Shown: positions 9,509 through 21,646, numbered from the stretch's first letter. The stretch: 64,000 nt of DNA from Pycnopodia helianthoides (GCA_032158295.1 CM063244.1:1287148-1351147), one strand, 5' to 3'. The notes: generated by a model from the letters alone, not told the origin. Program-made: numbers and translations.

Positions 9509-10853
9509 ACTAAGTTGTTTCCTTGTCAATCCAAACTTCACAATTGTCATTGAAAATGCAATGATATTTTCCCGTTGCAATTTTTAAGTGATGGGGTTAG
9601 TGCCCTCTCGATTATAGCCGCTTTTGACTCATTGAGCTTCTTTACTACTTTATATTATATTGTTTATTACAAGTTTTTTTTACCGGTCTTTTTCAGCCAA
9701 AAAGCAACTAGTTCACTTTCATTCATTCTTATTAAAGCGATTTCGCCTATTCAGTTGAAACCGTCTTTCAATTGCACTTTTAGGGGACATAATCCAATAG
9801 CGTTATTTAAAAAAGTGTTCTTGGCGATATCGGCATTCAATTTAGCGAAGTATGCCCAACTATAGTCTCGCGTGTATTCGAAATTCCGGAACCATCTTGC
9901 GGTTCCAACCATAATGGAGTTTTACGTGGGTGGGATTTTGTTTTGTCAATTATTTTAGTTTAACGTAGTTTATGGCCATGAACATTTCATAGGTTGTTGG
10001 GAATCTAGTAGGCCTACTAATTGATAAACAATATGAAACTTAGTGAAATAAATTCAACAAAATAACGAAGAAAATCCGAAAATAAGACTTGTCCATTTTC
10101 GGTTACTTGTAACAAAAGTTAAGAATTTTGTCCAACTGATGGTCATGTTGCCATGGATGCACAAATTTGGACGTGATTGGCAAACGGGGTTTCTAACAAT
10201 AACCATCCTCGTCCCAAGTTTTAATTTTGTTTCAATGTAAATTTGAGCAAATTATTCGTAGTTATATAAAAATTGAAATGTTATTTAGAACAGCTTGCTA
10301 TGGGTATTTTTCATTTTCAAGAACTTTGTACAGATATATATTTTAAAAGAAGATTTGATTTCATAGAAAAAATATCAATCTTCTTTCGAGCTGTTTTCTC
10401 GTTTTCGATATGCGCGAAACTTGCAAAGTCTGTAGCGAATTTCTATGAGAGCTGCTGCGAATTCGAATGCTGTTCGTGTGGATTTGTTAAATTGAAGGGT
10501 TCTCAATGTTAATCGCATGACGCAAAAGAACATTTTGCTGAAACAAAGTGAATTTGAATGACTGCTTTGAGGAGCTTTCGATTTCCCGCGAAATATAGAA
10601 TAACGCGACGATTAAACCGGCCGTTTATTTGACAAACTGACCGGGAAAACCTAATTTTATTAATTGTTTTTTTTAGCGAGACGATCTCGACTAGCAAGGC
10701 TCTGTATATTTTAGACAGCTAGGATCAACAGGTTTAGTGACGTCATTGCAGGGACTGTGAACCGTAAAAATGTACATGTACGTATGAGTTCATGACAATG
10801 CAACCAGTTGTATTTTGTATTTGCCGCCAAGGAAAGTGTTACCGCATTAAAAG
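9509..10853. other. Intergenic, nothing recognised
   Basis: AT-rich single-copy-looking DNA. The short ORFs lack coding character and no repeat ends were identified. Confidence 0.4.
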
Positions 10854-10854
10854 C

Positions 10855-11017
10855 ACTGCAAAAACTGTTGTGTTAAAAATGACACCATGGGTGTTGTCCC
10901 ATATAAATACCCAAAAGAGAATCCAAATTCCATGATGTAAATTTAGATTCTTTAAAAGAAAAATCTCTTTGTGACAACACCCTTGGTGTCAATTTTAACA
11001 ACCCAGTTTTTACAGTA
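10855..11017. mobile_element. Palindromic MITE family E (ACTGCAAAAACTG ends)
   Basis: The left end ACTGCAAAAACTG...GTTAAAAATGACACCATGGGTGTTGTC is matched in inverse by GACAACACCCTTGGTGTCAATTTTAAC...CAGTTTTTACAGT, giving arms of about 45 bp. A relative with the same ends is at 19392-19634. Confidence 0.75.
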
Positions 11018-11518
11018 AATTTTTTTTACTGAAAAGTGTCCCCCCCCCCGGTTACGCCAATATTTGACAAAAGGTTATTGGAGAAGGTCCCCCATCATAT
11101 GATATTTAAATTTGTTGCCCATAAACGAATAAGAAAACAGAAACTAGCAAGGAAAATCCATGTGCGTTTCGATATGAGTCTTAATTGGAAAGTTTAATAA
11201 TTTGTAAAAATAGGTCACAGTAGGAAATTCAACAAGAATGGTGAAACTATATAGTCTCGAATGCCCATAACGAAAATGGAAAACCTCAAAACAGAACAAA
11301 ACACGAACTCGTAAAGAGAAGAACGAAATCATGTGTACGAATATGAAACCGAATGCAGTGGAAAGAAACCCCAGTTTGAGCGAATTAGGGGGAAATGAAA
11401 TTGAAATAAGTTTGCTGACTCAGAAAAAACTAACCAAATGATCAAACGGATTGTCACAAGATCGTAAAGTTCTGACACGTTGTTGCAATTATAATATGAC
11501 AATAAAAAACGCCTTTAA

Positions 11519-11898
11519 AGGCAGTGGACACTATTGGTAATTACTCAAAATAATTGTTAGCATAAAAACTTACTTGGTAACGAGCAATGGATAGCTGTTG
11601 ATAGTATAAAACATTGTGAGAAACGGCTCCCTCTGAAGTAACGTAGTTTTTGAGAAAAGAAGTAATTTCTCATTAAATATTTGAATTGATTTTGAGACCT
11701 CATTCGTGAGGTCTCGAAATCAAGCATCTGAAAGCACACAACTTCGTGTGACGAGGGTGTTTTTTCTTCCATTTTTAAACTCGCAACTTCGGCGACCAAT
11801 TGAGTTCAAATTTTCACAGGTTTGTTATTTTGTGCATATGTTGAGATACACCAAGTGAGAAGACTGGTCTTTGACAATTACCAAAGGTGTCCAGTGTC
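11519..11898. mobile_element. MITE family B, copy 2
   Basis: It follows TTAA at 11515-11518 and ends in GTGTCCAGTGTCTTTAC, where the last TTAA base is mutated. A central hairpin GAGACCTCATTCGTGAGGTCTC is present, as in copy 3. No coding potential. Confidence 0.8.
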
Positions 11899-11902
11899 TT
11901 TA

Positions 11903-13140
11903 CACTTCTAAGTGTTTCTCCTAATGTGCACAATACAGTCCACTGTGGTTTTGAAGTAAACACATTTTGGTAGTGATGGCAAAGTAGTCAAGATTAATTC
12001 AACAACAGTGTGTGATTCCTTAAACAGCAATAAACTGGTGAAAAACGAGGACATCTGGAGAGCAAACTTTACGTTGTAAACTTTAACGAAACTAGTCTAG
12101 AGGTGTTTAGTCTTCACTCAAGGCGCACAGGAAAAAATACCTCATGCACCTTGAAACAGTAAACATGTCATGCCATGACACGGATGTATTTTTAAAAATA
12201 AACATAATGCAGTCTGCAGTTGAGAAACTGGTAACCAGCAGATAAGGCCTTAGGCCTATTATAGTTTGCATTAATCAGTGTTTACACCACGTCACGTGGG
12301 CAATTTGCAACTACAACTAATTTGACTTGTACAAATTAAAGTGATTCATTGCTTATTATTTGACAAGACAAAGAAGACCAACAAAGTCACTTCACGAGAC
12401 GTTACAGAAACGTGGTACACCTTTAACATTGGGCCATGTAAACGTAATTACACCCACCATCCGAATTCGTTCGTTGCTGTGTTGACAGGAAAGGTGACAA
12501 CCCCTGCGTGCATTGTTTCCTGACACAAGGAAATTTAATTCCCCCAATACATCCGGATCGGATAAAATATCAGGGCGTTTAATTTTTACACATGCAACAA
12601 AAAATAAATAAATAGAGCGCCGGAAAAGCATTTTCTCTATAACTGTTAACACCATGTGTGGAATGACTTTTGACAAAGTTCATTATCGAGAAATTTCCCT
12701 ACAACATAATGATAGGTCCGATTTGTAGCTGATTTGACCAGAAAACTTAGAGTTCAATTTTGAATAGCTATTCGTTATATTATTCAAAAAAGTTATATAA
12801 TATTAAGGTTTCATTAAGTTATTGAACGGAAATAAGTGGTATGCTAATTAAAAACTGATGAATTATTACTGATGACAATTATCTCACGTCCATCAGCCAT
12901 GTACAAACAATTGTTGCATGTTGTGCTTTGTCCGTGGAATATGCAAAATTGTTGAATGTTTTTCCTTTTGAAACAGCATAATCTGTCAAAATTCTTTCAG
13001 AAAAAAATGTGTAAATAAAATGTGTTTCGGCGAAAACTTCGGACCATGCATGAAAGCGTAAAATGGCCTTTTAAAACTTTAGACGCTCTGTTTGGTTTCC
13101 TTTCTCAACGGTTTTTACCAAAAGAAGGTCTACCACCTCA
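11903..13140. other. Intergenic, nothing recognised
   Basis: No gene, tRNA or repeat boundary was recognised. The sequence is AT-rich. Confidence 0.35.
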
Positions 13141-13287
13141 ATGGGAGATGTTGGAACGCTAGGTGGCAGCAGACTTACTAGGTAAATTTACATTGTTTAC
13201 GTAGTTCTGAGCATGCGCAAATTTCCGAGGACAATGGATTTACCTGGTATGTCTGCTGCCACCTAGCGTCACCAAAAGTCTCCCATT
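13141..13287. mobile_element. Palindromic element with paired CTCF-like motifs
   Basis: Arms at about 13141-13194 and 13232-13287 are inverse copies containing CGCTAGGTGGCAGCAGAC. The AGGTGGCAGC core (13161-13170 forward, 13255-13264 reverse) agrees with the vertebrate CTCF consensus half, and the two copies face each other. The loop has GAGCATGCGCA, an NRF1-like half-site. It is probably a MITE; the binding function is speculative. Confidence 0.5.
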
Positions 13288-13540
13288 TGAAAGCGGTACT
13301 GTCGCCCGAATCCCTTTTAGAGTTTTAATTACTGATTTTTTGTTGATGACAAACGGTTGAGGAAAAATAATGTTTTTTTGGAAGAGTGCAGTTTCGATCG
13401 AGGATATCGTCTGTTTGTTTAATATATAGCCGAAACACAAAAACACATGCACACAGCTCTGTGTTGGCATACCCCTCTATATGTACATTCCTTTGTTCCG
13501 TAAACTTAAGGAAAATCCCATTCTTCACTAGTGACACTGT

Positions 13541-13567
13541 AAAAAAAAAAAAAAAAAAAAAAAAAAA
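13541..13567. repeat. Poly(A) tract, 27 bases
   Basis: An uninterrupted A27 run with no LINE or SINE body recognised before it. The region 13288-14073 otherwise shows nothing identifiable. Confidence 0.9.
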
Positions 13568-14077
13568 CCGTGTGGACGTGTGTATGTCCACAAAGTGTTT
13601 CAAAACCATGCCTTGTGTGGACTTCTTTTGCTCTCAAGTCCACTTGTCGTATACAATGCTTACCCATCAAAGTTTCGTTACTGGTACGGTAAGTCACGGA
13701 AATTAAATTTTGATTTCAATGCGTACATCCGAATAAGCAGGGTTCAGCCTGTTACAGAAAAAAAACTAACACTAAACAACAACTAAACAAAATGAGCGAC
13801 TAAATAATGTGGATCTACACGTAGGCCTGCAAATGGTGTATTGGAATGGCACCTGATTTTGAAAATGTAGATTACATTATTAAAGCTGCGACTGAAACTA
13901 TTAAAGGTGACTGTGGTAATCTCTCCAAACGCTGCTATTCAAGCTCGTCTGTGGCTGTGAGTATACTTCAGACGGAACTAATTTTCTGGAGGATTAGTAC
14001 TGACATGAAAACTTCATAATCAGTGAGCTTTCATCAGATTTCAAACAATATTCAACGTACCAATCCATTACCTTTAA

Positions 14078-14467
14078 AGGAACATTACAAAATTGGTTTT
14101 TGCTAACAAAACAGTTGCTTGCAGTGTAAGAACTTTATTTAATCCACCATCCATATACATAAACTGACAAACCTGGAGAAGTTTGAGATCGATCGGCCAT
14201 CTGGTCACGAGAAAAAAAAAGTGAAAACCGATTACACATTTGCATGAAATCATATAGATTCAACAAATGAATAAAACGCTCACTGAGCGATAAACTCCAA
14301 TCGGAAAATTAGTTTATTCATTTCTCATCAAATATGGCATTTCAGACAGAAATATTTCAAGGGATGTTTTCTACTATCATCATCATTAGACCGTGTAAGT
14401 TTTATGTAAATCTGTGATCAAAGGTATATTTTACAAGTTTTTTTCTTACCAATTATGTAATGTTCCT
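14078..14467 (+). mobile_element. MITE family A, copy 1 (TTAA target)
   Basis: The 390-bp copy has ends AGGAACATTACA and TGTAATGTTCCT, flanked by TTAA at 14074-14077 and 14468-14471. The inverted ends plus TTAA duplication resemble piggyBac-type non-autonomous elements. Eight copies occur in the window. The internal ORFs are spurious. Confidence 0.9.
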
Positions 14468-14471
14468 TTAA

Positions 14472-15180
14472 GACGGGATCAACAAGGCTATTAATCACGC
14501 CCTGTGTGTCTCTTTAATTGGTGGAAATGTTTACTGACGTCACAACTCTCAGTCTACCGTTTTGGTTTCCATGCAGTGCTAAGCAGGAAGAGTTGGATTC
14601 CATGCATTAAAGGTCGCCGTAAGGTCATAATGTGTTAATTAAAGGCGCACTACGTATCCTGACCATCAGTCACACATCTTCTTACACAGGAAAGTCCCCT
14701 TAGCTTTTGGTGATTATAATTTATAAAGATTATACGAATGTCTTTGGTTTCTGTTCTGTTTTTCTTTCTTCTTCTTCTTCTTTTTTTTGGGGGGGGGTGA
14801 ATTATTTTATATTTTTGGAGTGAATTGAACTAACAGTCCGTATACGTTGGAGGTTAAAGAGCAATTTGAAAATTGAGTTTTTCTGAATAGTGAAGCCATA
14901 CCCAAAGATTGTTTGCTGTTAACTCCCAACAATGTGTACTCTAACAATTAATAGTATAAATATAAATACTATAGCATAAAAAAAACTGATTTTGTATAAA
15001 TAAGATACACAGCCTTTAGGTCCTAGCTTAAAAATACTAAATTTTTAACATCCTTTCAGAGGGAGGAGCAAGAAATTCCTAAAAGCGGAAGGAATTTAGT
15101 TACCCGGAAATTTCTGGTGAACTTGGCGTTAAAAGAAAAGTCAAAACTACAACGTTGTACATCTTTAATAATCAGTCAGA
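14472..15180. other. Intergenic upstream of TES exon 1a
   Basis: No coding sequence is seen. There is a CTTCTT microsatellite and G8 run near 14770-14798. Rel/NF-kB-like GGAAATTTC and GGAAATTCC motifs sit near 15105 and 15186. Confidence 0.35.
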
Positions 15181-15574
15181 CTGCTGGAAATTCCGCGGAC
15201 GTTGATGTTGTGAGTGTGTTGTGTGTGGTTTGCAGCAGCCGGTTTGGTGTCAGGGCGCTGTATATACATGTATTGTGAGTGAATTAGAACAGTTCAGCTT
15301 GCAGCTATTGCATTGCGTGTGTGCTTTGTAATACTTCATCAACACAGTAATAACTCATTGAACTGTCACCGTGTGTGTATACCGCTCGCTGGAGAGAGCA
15401 GTGCGCCTTATCTGCGTTCCACAGTTAGGTCACGTGAAACTGGAGAGAGCACAGACGAAGGAGAGATTCTGCTAATTAAAAAAGTGAAAGTTGGGAAATA
15501 CGATTGTTGAAGTTTTCCTTTGTAAGGTCTAAGTCGTTTCTAATTTTACGGATAGGAATCAGTGAGGGACAGGA
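15181..15574 (+). promoter_or_regulatory. Putative promoter / 5'UTR of TES exon 1a
   Basis: The sequence is less AT-rich and has more CpG than its surroundings. It contains a Rel-like GGAAATTCC near 15186, TGTATATACA near 15257 and an E-box in GGTCACGTGAA near 15428, and runs into exon 1a. Its 65-codon ORF is taken as untranslated leader. The transcription start was not determined. Confidence 0.4.
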
Positions 15575-15616
15575 ATGGCCGCAGAGACGAAGGACATTCC
15601 CAGCGAGGATCGACAG
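15575..15616 (+). CDS. TES: Testin alternative first coding exon 1a
   Basis: ATG in context AGGAATGG begins a 14-codon exon, MAAETKDIPSEDRQ, ending CAG|GTATTT in phase 0. That phase joins in frame to exon 2, which begins Val-Val-Leu-Gly-His-Glu. Vertebrate Testin likewise has a short variable leader before its Cys-rich LGHEQG region. The exon is called from context, start and splice phase rather than from homology of the leader itself. The intron to exon 2 would be 23.3 kb. Confidence 0.65.
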
Positions 15617-16339
15617 GTATTTTAGGAATTATGTTTTTGTTTAATTGTTTTAATTGCATTTATGGTTTAAGCTTGTCGACAAATCCAATTACATTTTGCG
15701 TGCAGATTAACTGTTATATTTGTATTGCAGATTGAGTACAGTGATTGTAAAACGATTTACATTATTTTGGAACCAGAAAATATCCCGACTTTATAACTCC
15801 AGACAAAATCTGTGATTGGAACAGTCTGTGTGTTTTTAATCTGCTGGATTTTGCAATAGTTCGTCAACTTCGTTCTACATGCCATTTCTTCCTGTTAAAA
15901 AACATACTTCAATTTATGTAATCCTTTGATTTAGAAAAAGAAAATAAATAAATAAATAAAAAATATAACAAACTTCGACGTAAAATACAATATTTTAGTC
16001 GACTTCAAATGATTTAATTTTCTTCGCCATAAGTCTCTGTACCTTAATTTAAAAGGCACTTTGTTAAATTTAGTCGGTTTTTTAAAATATTATTTTTATT
16101 TTTTCACGAAATGGTGCATATAATAATTTTTTAGCCCGGGGTCTAAAGAAAGAAATTTTCCCCAAACTTGGTGCAGGGATGAGGGTTGGGATGTAGGACA
16201 CCAATTAGGTTTTCAAGCGGTTAATTTCTCTTCAATTCACAAATCAGATTTTTGTTTTGTTTTTATTAAAGTGGCAACCCTACATATTCGGTCGGTTTGT
16301 TTTGTGACGATGCCGATTGTTAATTTTACCGAATCCACT

Positions 16340-16489
16340 GGGCCCAACTTCATAGAGCTGCTAAGCACAAACAAATGATGCTTACCGGAATAGAATACCA
16401 AGCAAAATACCATGTCGCAGTGTATACCATTTGTGACTGGTATCCTGCTCATCTTTGCTGAGCAGAAGGTTGCTCCTTGAAATTGGACC
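16340..16489. mobile_element. MITE family D, copy 1 (GGGCCCAATTTCATAGAG)
   Basis: Starts GGGCCCAACTTCATAGAGCTGC and ends with the inverse AAATTGGACC. The internal blocks AATGATGCTTACC and GACTGGTATCCTGCTC are shared with all D copies. About 150-230 bp, no ORF. Confidence 0.75.
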
Positions 16490-16776
16490 ACACCCGATAT
16501 TTGAGGCTCCATCTGAGAGACACAAACATGGGCCTAACTAATACCGATCTTCTCAGTGATTCACTATCCAGTTATGTCTCAAAAATGTTTGTAACATATA
16601 AATCTGGTAAACAGATATTTGCTGCATTGCGTGTACGCAGCATGATGATGCAGCTCATTGTAGTGCCGTTAAAATGTGCCGAACAGCGGGGAGCATGCAG
16701 CATGCGTCAATTAGACTTCCCGTACAAACAGATTTTATCTTGGAACAGCATGGCTCAATTTCATAGAGCTGCTTAA

Positions 16777-17168
16777 AGGCAAAGTATACCTTTGGTTTTT
16801 GGAACCGTTCGAATGTGTTAATACTATATAAATGTAGATATATACAATAAGACTAACCTGTGAAAATTTCATTTCAAAATGTGGTAGCGTTTTTGAGATA
16901 TCGCTGAATATCCAGGGTGGTTATATCATACGCAGAAAGAATAATCCATAATTGGAATACACAATCTGAGAAACGTTTCATGCAGAAATGTTTCTCAGAT
17001 TGAAATATTTTTGAATCCCTCTCTCTTGAACCACATTCCTTAGAAGGGAATCGTTGCTCAATATTGTTATATGTAATACATTATCAACAGCTGCAGTGCT
17101 TGTTACCGAGTAAGTTTTTGTTGTGGTCATTCATTTTTTGGAGTAATTACCAAAGGTATACCCTCCCT
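16777..17168 (+). mobile_element. MITE family C, copy 1, inside a family D copy
   Basis: Flanked by TTAA (16773-16776 and 17169-17172), with ends AGGCAAAGTATACCTTTGGT and GGTATACCCTCCCT. The left flank CAATTTCATAGAGCTGC and the right flank CACAAAATAATA match family D, so C inserted into the TTAA of D's terminal repeat. Confidence 0.8.
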
Positions 17169-17962
17169 TTAAGATCAAAAATTACCACAGCCAAAGATAC
17201 CACAAAATAATAGTGTATATCGTTTACGATTGGCTCCCTGCAAATTTTTGCAAAGCAGGGAAAAAAAACAATTTTCTGATGAACAGCTGTTCATTAGAAT
17301 AATACTGCCTGAATGACAATTTTCTTTGCTGGCCATGAAGATTACGGTATGAAGCGTTTCTGCTGAGCAACATAGTTTTGATGCTTTGCAATATTATAAT
17401 TATGCTTACCATCTTTATGCAGGGCCTTAGTTTATGAATCAGGAAATACTGCTCGATATTGTTCTTGCCTACTATAGCTGCAACTAGCTGGGAACCGTCA
17501 CCATCGATCGAAATAAAAACAAAACGTTTCCCGGTTGATACGCTACTGTGCATTATAAGCTTAAAGTGCCTATAAATAGTATAACTATAGATGTGGACTT
17601 CTTTAAAATTGTACATTTAGATTAAAATCAGGAATCATGGATCATCAGACTTGGTTCAGTTTTGGTTTAGTAGTAGCAGTTATCAGAAATGTTGAAATGG
17701 CGGAGCAAAGGTGCTCTTTAAAGTTGATTGATTGCACCTTTTTATGGCTGAGTATACACCCTGCAGCCCGGCTGTACTACCATATAGGCCTAATTACTAT
17801 TTTACCCTAACATTTTTTGTGTTTAGAATAGCAATAATTCAAGTAAAGATTTGTACTTCTACAAGGGGCTTTTTCAGCCCAAAGTCAAAAACTGCTTGTG
17901 TATAATAATGATAATATGCAAATAACCCCTGGACGTCACTGGTGGCTAGTACAATAGTTAGT

Positions 17963-18056
17963 CTTCAGGTTTCTCCTGAAGACGAGCAGACTATACCATT
18001 CGAAACGCCGAGACCACACGGCTCTTTTCAGAGCCAACACGCCTCCCAAAAGAGAT
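17963..18056 (+). mobile_element. Retroelement-like tail carrying a histone-type hairpin
   Basis: CTCCTGAAGACGAGCAG...ATTCGAAACGCCGAGACC resembles the 3' tails of dispersed retroelements in marine invertebrates (recall only). It is followed directly by the hairpin at 18020 and a purine box. It ends at the TTAA where MITE A copy 2 begins. No upstream ORF remains. Confidence 0.4.
18020..18035 (+). other. Histone-type 3' stem-loop, orphan
   Basis: GGCTCTTTTCAGAGCC forms a perfect 6-bp stem with a TTTC loop, matching the metazoan replication-dependent histone mRNA 3' hairpin. Twelve bases further on, AAAAGAGA (18048-18055) resembles the purine-rich downstream element that pairs with U7 snRNA. 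No histone reading frame is present within 1 kb upstream. Confidence 0.7.
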
Positions 18057-18060
18057 TTAA

Positions 18061-18398
18061 AGGAACATTACAAAATTAGTTTTTGCTAACAAAACAGTTG
18101 CTGGCAGTGTAAGCACTTTATGCAATCCACCATATACATAAACTGACAAACCTGTAGAAGTTTGAGATCGATTACACATTTGCATGAAATCATATAGATT
18201 AAAAAATTGAATACACGCTCACTGAGCGATAAACTCCAATCGGAAAATTAGTTTATTCATTTCTCATCAAATGTGGCGTTTCAGACAGAAATATTTCAAG
18301 GGATGTTTTCTACTATCATCATCATTAGACCGTGTAAATAAACTTGTAAAAAAAAGTATATTTTACAAGTTTTTTCTTACCAATTCTGTAATGTTCCT
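18061..18398 (+). mobile_element. MITE family A, copy 2 (internally deleted)
   Basis: TTAA at 18057-18060 and 18399-18402. It lacks the block with the GATCGGCCATCTGGGTCACG motif present in the other copies, so it is 338 bp. Confidence 0.85.
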
Positions 18399-18826
18399 TT
18401 AACACATGGTTGTACCCGCAAGTTTACTATTTATAGTTACTTCTTAGTACATAAAGAGTTTGACAACTCTGTCCTTGCATATATGGTTTGACACACATGC
18501 TACATAAATGCATCTCGCATCAGGCACGGTGTAATGACACCACAGTGATACCAGTAAGATTTTCCCTCAAAGTCCCAAATCACATACGGCAAAATTGTTA
18601 CATTAATTTGTTACTTCAACTTGACGTAGTAGGTCTGTATAGTTTTACAGATGCTCTGATAAAAAAGGTTCAATCAAATGATGCTGCTATTTAGAAAACT
18701 GTAACCCGAAAAAAAGAATTTCCTTTTCCGGTGCAACGCAAACCTTGCATTAGGAATCTATAACCCGGTGTTTATGGAATGAAGTTTAACTCTTAAAAAT
18801 TGTTTACAATGACGCTGTTGAAAAAA

Positions 18827-19323
18827 CAGAAAATACTGCTTATCAAATTTCTGCTCAGCAAAAATAAGCATGATAGGCTGGTAACCTTCTTCAGGCGCGC
18901 ATAATTTGGTTGTGCTTAGCTAGTTTTTTGTGCTTAAAGGGAGTGTACACCTATAATTACTCCATAAAAACTTACTTGGTAAGAAGCACTGCAGCTGTTG
19001 ATAATGTGTAACATTTTGAGAAACAATTCCCCTTCAAAGGAATGCGGTTTTACAGAAAGGGATTCAAACACACTTCATTCAGAAAAACGTTTCTGCATGA
19101 AATGTTTCTCAGATTGTGTATATTCCAATTACGGATTATTCTTCCTGCGTGGACATCACCAGTCCAGATTTTCGGCAAGCCCCAAAACACTACAACCTTT
19201 TGAAATTAAACATTCACAGGATAGTTTTATTGTATGTGTCTACATTTATATATGAGTAAAACAAACGGTTCCAGAAACCAAATGTTACACTTTTTTAACA
19301 GCTTTATTAAATTGGGCCCATGC
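18827..19323 (-). mobile_element. Family D element split by family C copy 2
   Basis: D sequence (TTCTGCTCAGCAAAAATAAGC...GTGCTTAGCTAG) runs to TTAA near 18935. A C-type insert (GGGAGTGTACACC start, GTTCCAGAAACCAAATGTTACAC near its end) follows to about 19290. D resumes after a second TTAA as CAGCTTTATTAAATTGGGCCC. This is a clean nested insertion. Confidence 0.75.
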
Positions 19324-19391
19324 GAACCTAACATAATTTTTAAATCAAATTCTTTTTTGTTTGTTTTACCCAAAACAAACAACAAACTGTA

Positions 19392-19634
19392 CACAGCAAA
19401 AACTGGGGTGTTAAATTTAACAACCCCGGTGTTAATAGAGGACCACACCAAGAATTTTCACCGGTGTTAAAATTGTGGGTGTTATTTTAACACATTGGTG
19501 TTATTCTTTACACTCATGGTGTACTGACACACCCATATGGGTGTAAATAATAACACCAAAGTGTTAAAATTACACCAAATTGGTGTAGTCCTCTAGTAAC
19601 ACCGAAAAGTGTTATTATTTTTTTTTTGCAGTGT
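19392..19634. mobile_element. Palindromic MITE family E, copy 2, rich in GGTGTTA
   Basis: Ends CACAGCAAAAACTGGGGTG and GTTATT...TTTTTGCAGTG are inverse. Many GGTGTTA/TAACACC units lie between, so the whole element folds on itself. Confidence 0.7.
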
Positions 19635-20015
19635 ATGGTGAGGTTTGCTTTAGCAATAACTCTGACCGTGAGTGTATTATAATAAATAATCTGCCACTGG
19701 GGCAGAGCACTGTGACATAAATAATCATCTCAAATAACAACCCATAGGCATAATCCATGCATTTTAATTTTAATTCATTGATCCCCCCCTTCCCTTCAGG
19801 GTGATGATTGAAATGGCTTTTTGGTATACCTCTAGACGGACTTATTATTTCTGTTGATGACGGAAGTCACAAGTCATTCATTATGCCGGATCGTGTCGAC
19901 GAATATTCAATAGAGGGATCGAGGTTGAGCTTTACTCATAATGTATTCGTATGGCCGATGGCTGCCACCTCATTTCCATGGGTTAATGATCCTCTTTAAT
20001 ATAAAAAAAAAAAAT

Positions 20016-20174
20016 GGCCCTTTTCGAAACCAAGTCTTCGGCTTGGATGGGCTCCGGCTTCTGGCACGAGCAGTTATATTGGAAAAACCTGCACTTTCGG
20101 TTTGGGGTTTCAAACAAAAGGACTTAGCCTAAGCCAGAGCCCAAGCTGAAGTCGCGGAGGTTTCGAAAAGAGCC
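20016..20174. mobile_element. MITE family F (GGCCCTTTTCGAAACC ends)
   Basis: GGCCCTTTTCGAAACCAAGTC is matched by the inverse GGTTTCGAAAAGAGCC, with further inverse pairing of CTTCGGCTTGG...GGGCTC and GAGCCCAAGCTGAAG. It is about 160 bp. Confidence 0.7.
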
Positions 20175-21642
20175 TATAATATATGGAGCTATGTGTGACT
20201 TTTATGGCCAGTCGGAGCGCGTGCACACGGAAGCCAACACAGGGACAAAAATTGGCATGTATGTCACGAGACACCTTACGAGATTGGTCGAGAATGGTAA
20301 TGGTTGGCCCATAAACAACGCTGATCTCTCTTTGGAAATATAAATATTAACAATACATATATAATTCTTTGCTCCTCTTTTTTGCTATAAATGGATATGT
20401 TTTCGTTTGTGCTTGTTTATGCCTCTGACGAAGGTCCAGTCTGGGTCGAAAACTAAGGTCAAGTTCCCCGTTTAGTTTGATGTGAATCAAAAGCTGGGTC
20501 ATCTCCCTTACTAGTTTTATATAATTTCGTACATATACAAAAATCAATTAAAATGAAAATGGCTTTATGGGCATCAAATTCCAAATTAATCCAGAGTATA
20601 GAAAATCAAAAAGATAGGATTTCAAGAAGTGTCAATGGTGACTGAATTTATATTCCACCAACTGTGATTTACGTGGTTTAATTCAAAACGTCACAGCAGC
20701 ATAGTAAGTTGAGACTTTGTGATCCCCAAAGAAATAAGAGGAATGGAATAGAGAGGGACACAATTTTTGTTTGAGCGGAGACCGAGAATCTCCCACCACA
20801 TTAAATAAACTCCCTTAGTTACCAATGCTAAATGCTAAATAAATAAAAAAATACTCAACAAATATTTTAAATCTTGAAAAAGGCAATCAGATATATTTGC
20901 AGACAATTAAGCTTCAGATTTCTGTTTCAATTTTTGGTAGGTCAGCCGTTAGGAATTTTTGCTAATTACCCTAGAAAAAAAACACCCCGCTTTTTCCCAA
21001 ACCTACTTGCTGCCAGTTTCTTTGAGGCATTCCTCCCGTTCACATGCCAAATAGTACCAACTTTAAAGCCCAATTTTATCAAATCACCTTAAAAGTTGAA
21101 GCACAGAGCCCCAGGTTGTGATACATTGTTATAAATACACATTCTATTAATTGCATGACCCGCAAAACGTTATTATTCAAAAGATTTTGAGGGCCTACAA
21201 ATGATGATAATCTGCTTGGCGCATGAATGTTGTCCTATTTTAGTGTGGTGCACTCTTCCAGCCAACGGGAAGAAGTGGTGACCGGCCACACACGCCCACA
21301 CTCCTGAGTTCACTCAGGAATGTGGTTGCTATTGTTGTTGTTGTTTTATACTTTACAACAAGAACAATAGGAAACAGAATATACCGCAAACCATAATGAC
21401 GTAGATACTGTTGTTGATGGTTGGAAGTGAATAATAGGGTTGTCACAGCTTAGAGCAGTTTTGATAAAAATGTCAAAGACCGAGTATACCCGCACTAAAG
21501 TTCAAGCTCAATCGGTCAAAATTTGAGTCGCGAGTATATAGCGCAAAAATGTTTGTGTTTGCATAATGCGAGAACACCAATTGTTTTACTGGTTTCTTTA
21601 AAAAAAACAAACATTTTTTAAAATTAAATCAAGAATTTTTTT
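20175..21642. other. Intron, nothing firm
   Basis: No gene. A CCTCTGACGAAGGTCCAG...GTCGAAAACTAAGG segment at 20420-20450 looks like a retroelement tail. The rest is AT-rich. Confidence 0.35.
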
Positions 21643-21646
21643 TTAA

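Noticed and set aside
18020..18035. Bacterial-style terminator or CRISPR-like structures
   Set aside because: The window is clearly eukaryotic; direct repeats here are MITEs and satellites without spacer arrays or cas genes.
20420..20490. Hammerhead ribozyme (CTGACGA ... GAAA)
   Set aside because: The core is near consensus and stem III could form, but stem II starts with an unpaired A and stem I does not pair. The similar CTGAAGA...GAAAC at 17975 also lacks stem II.
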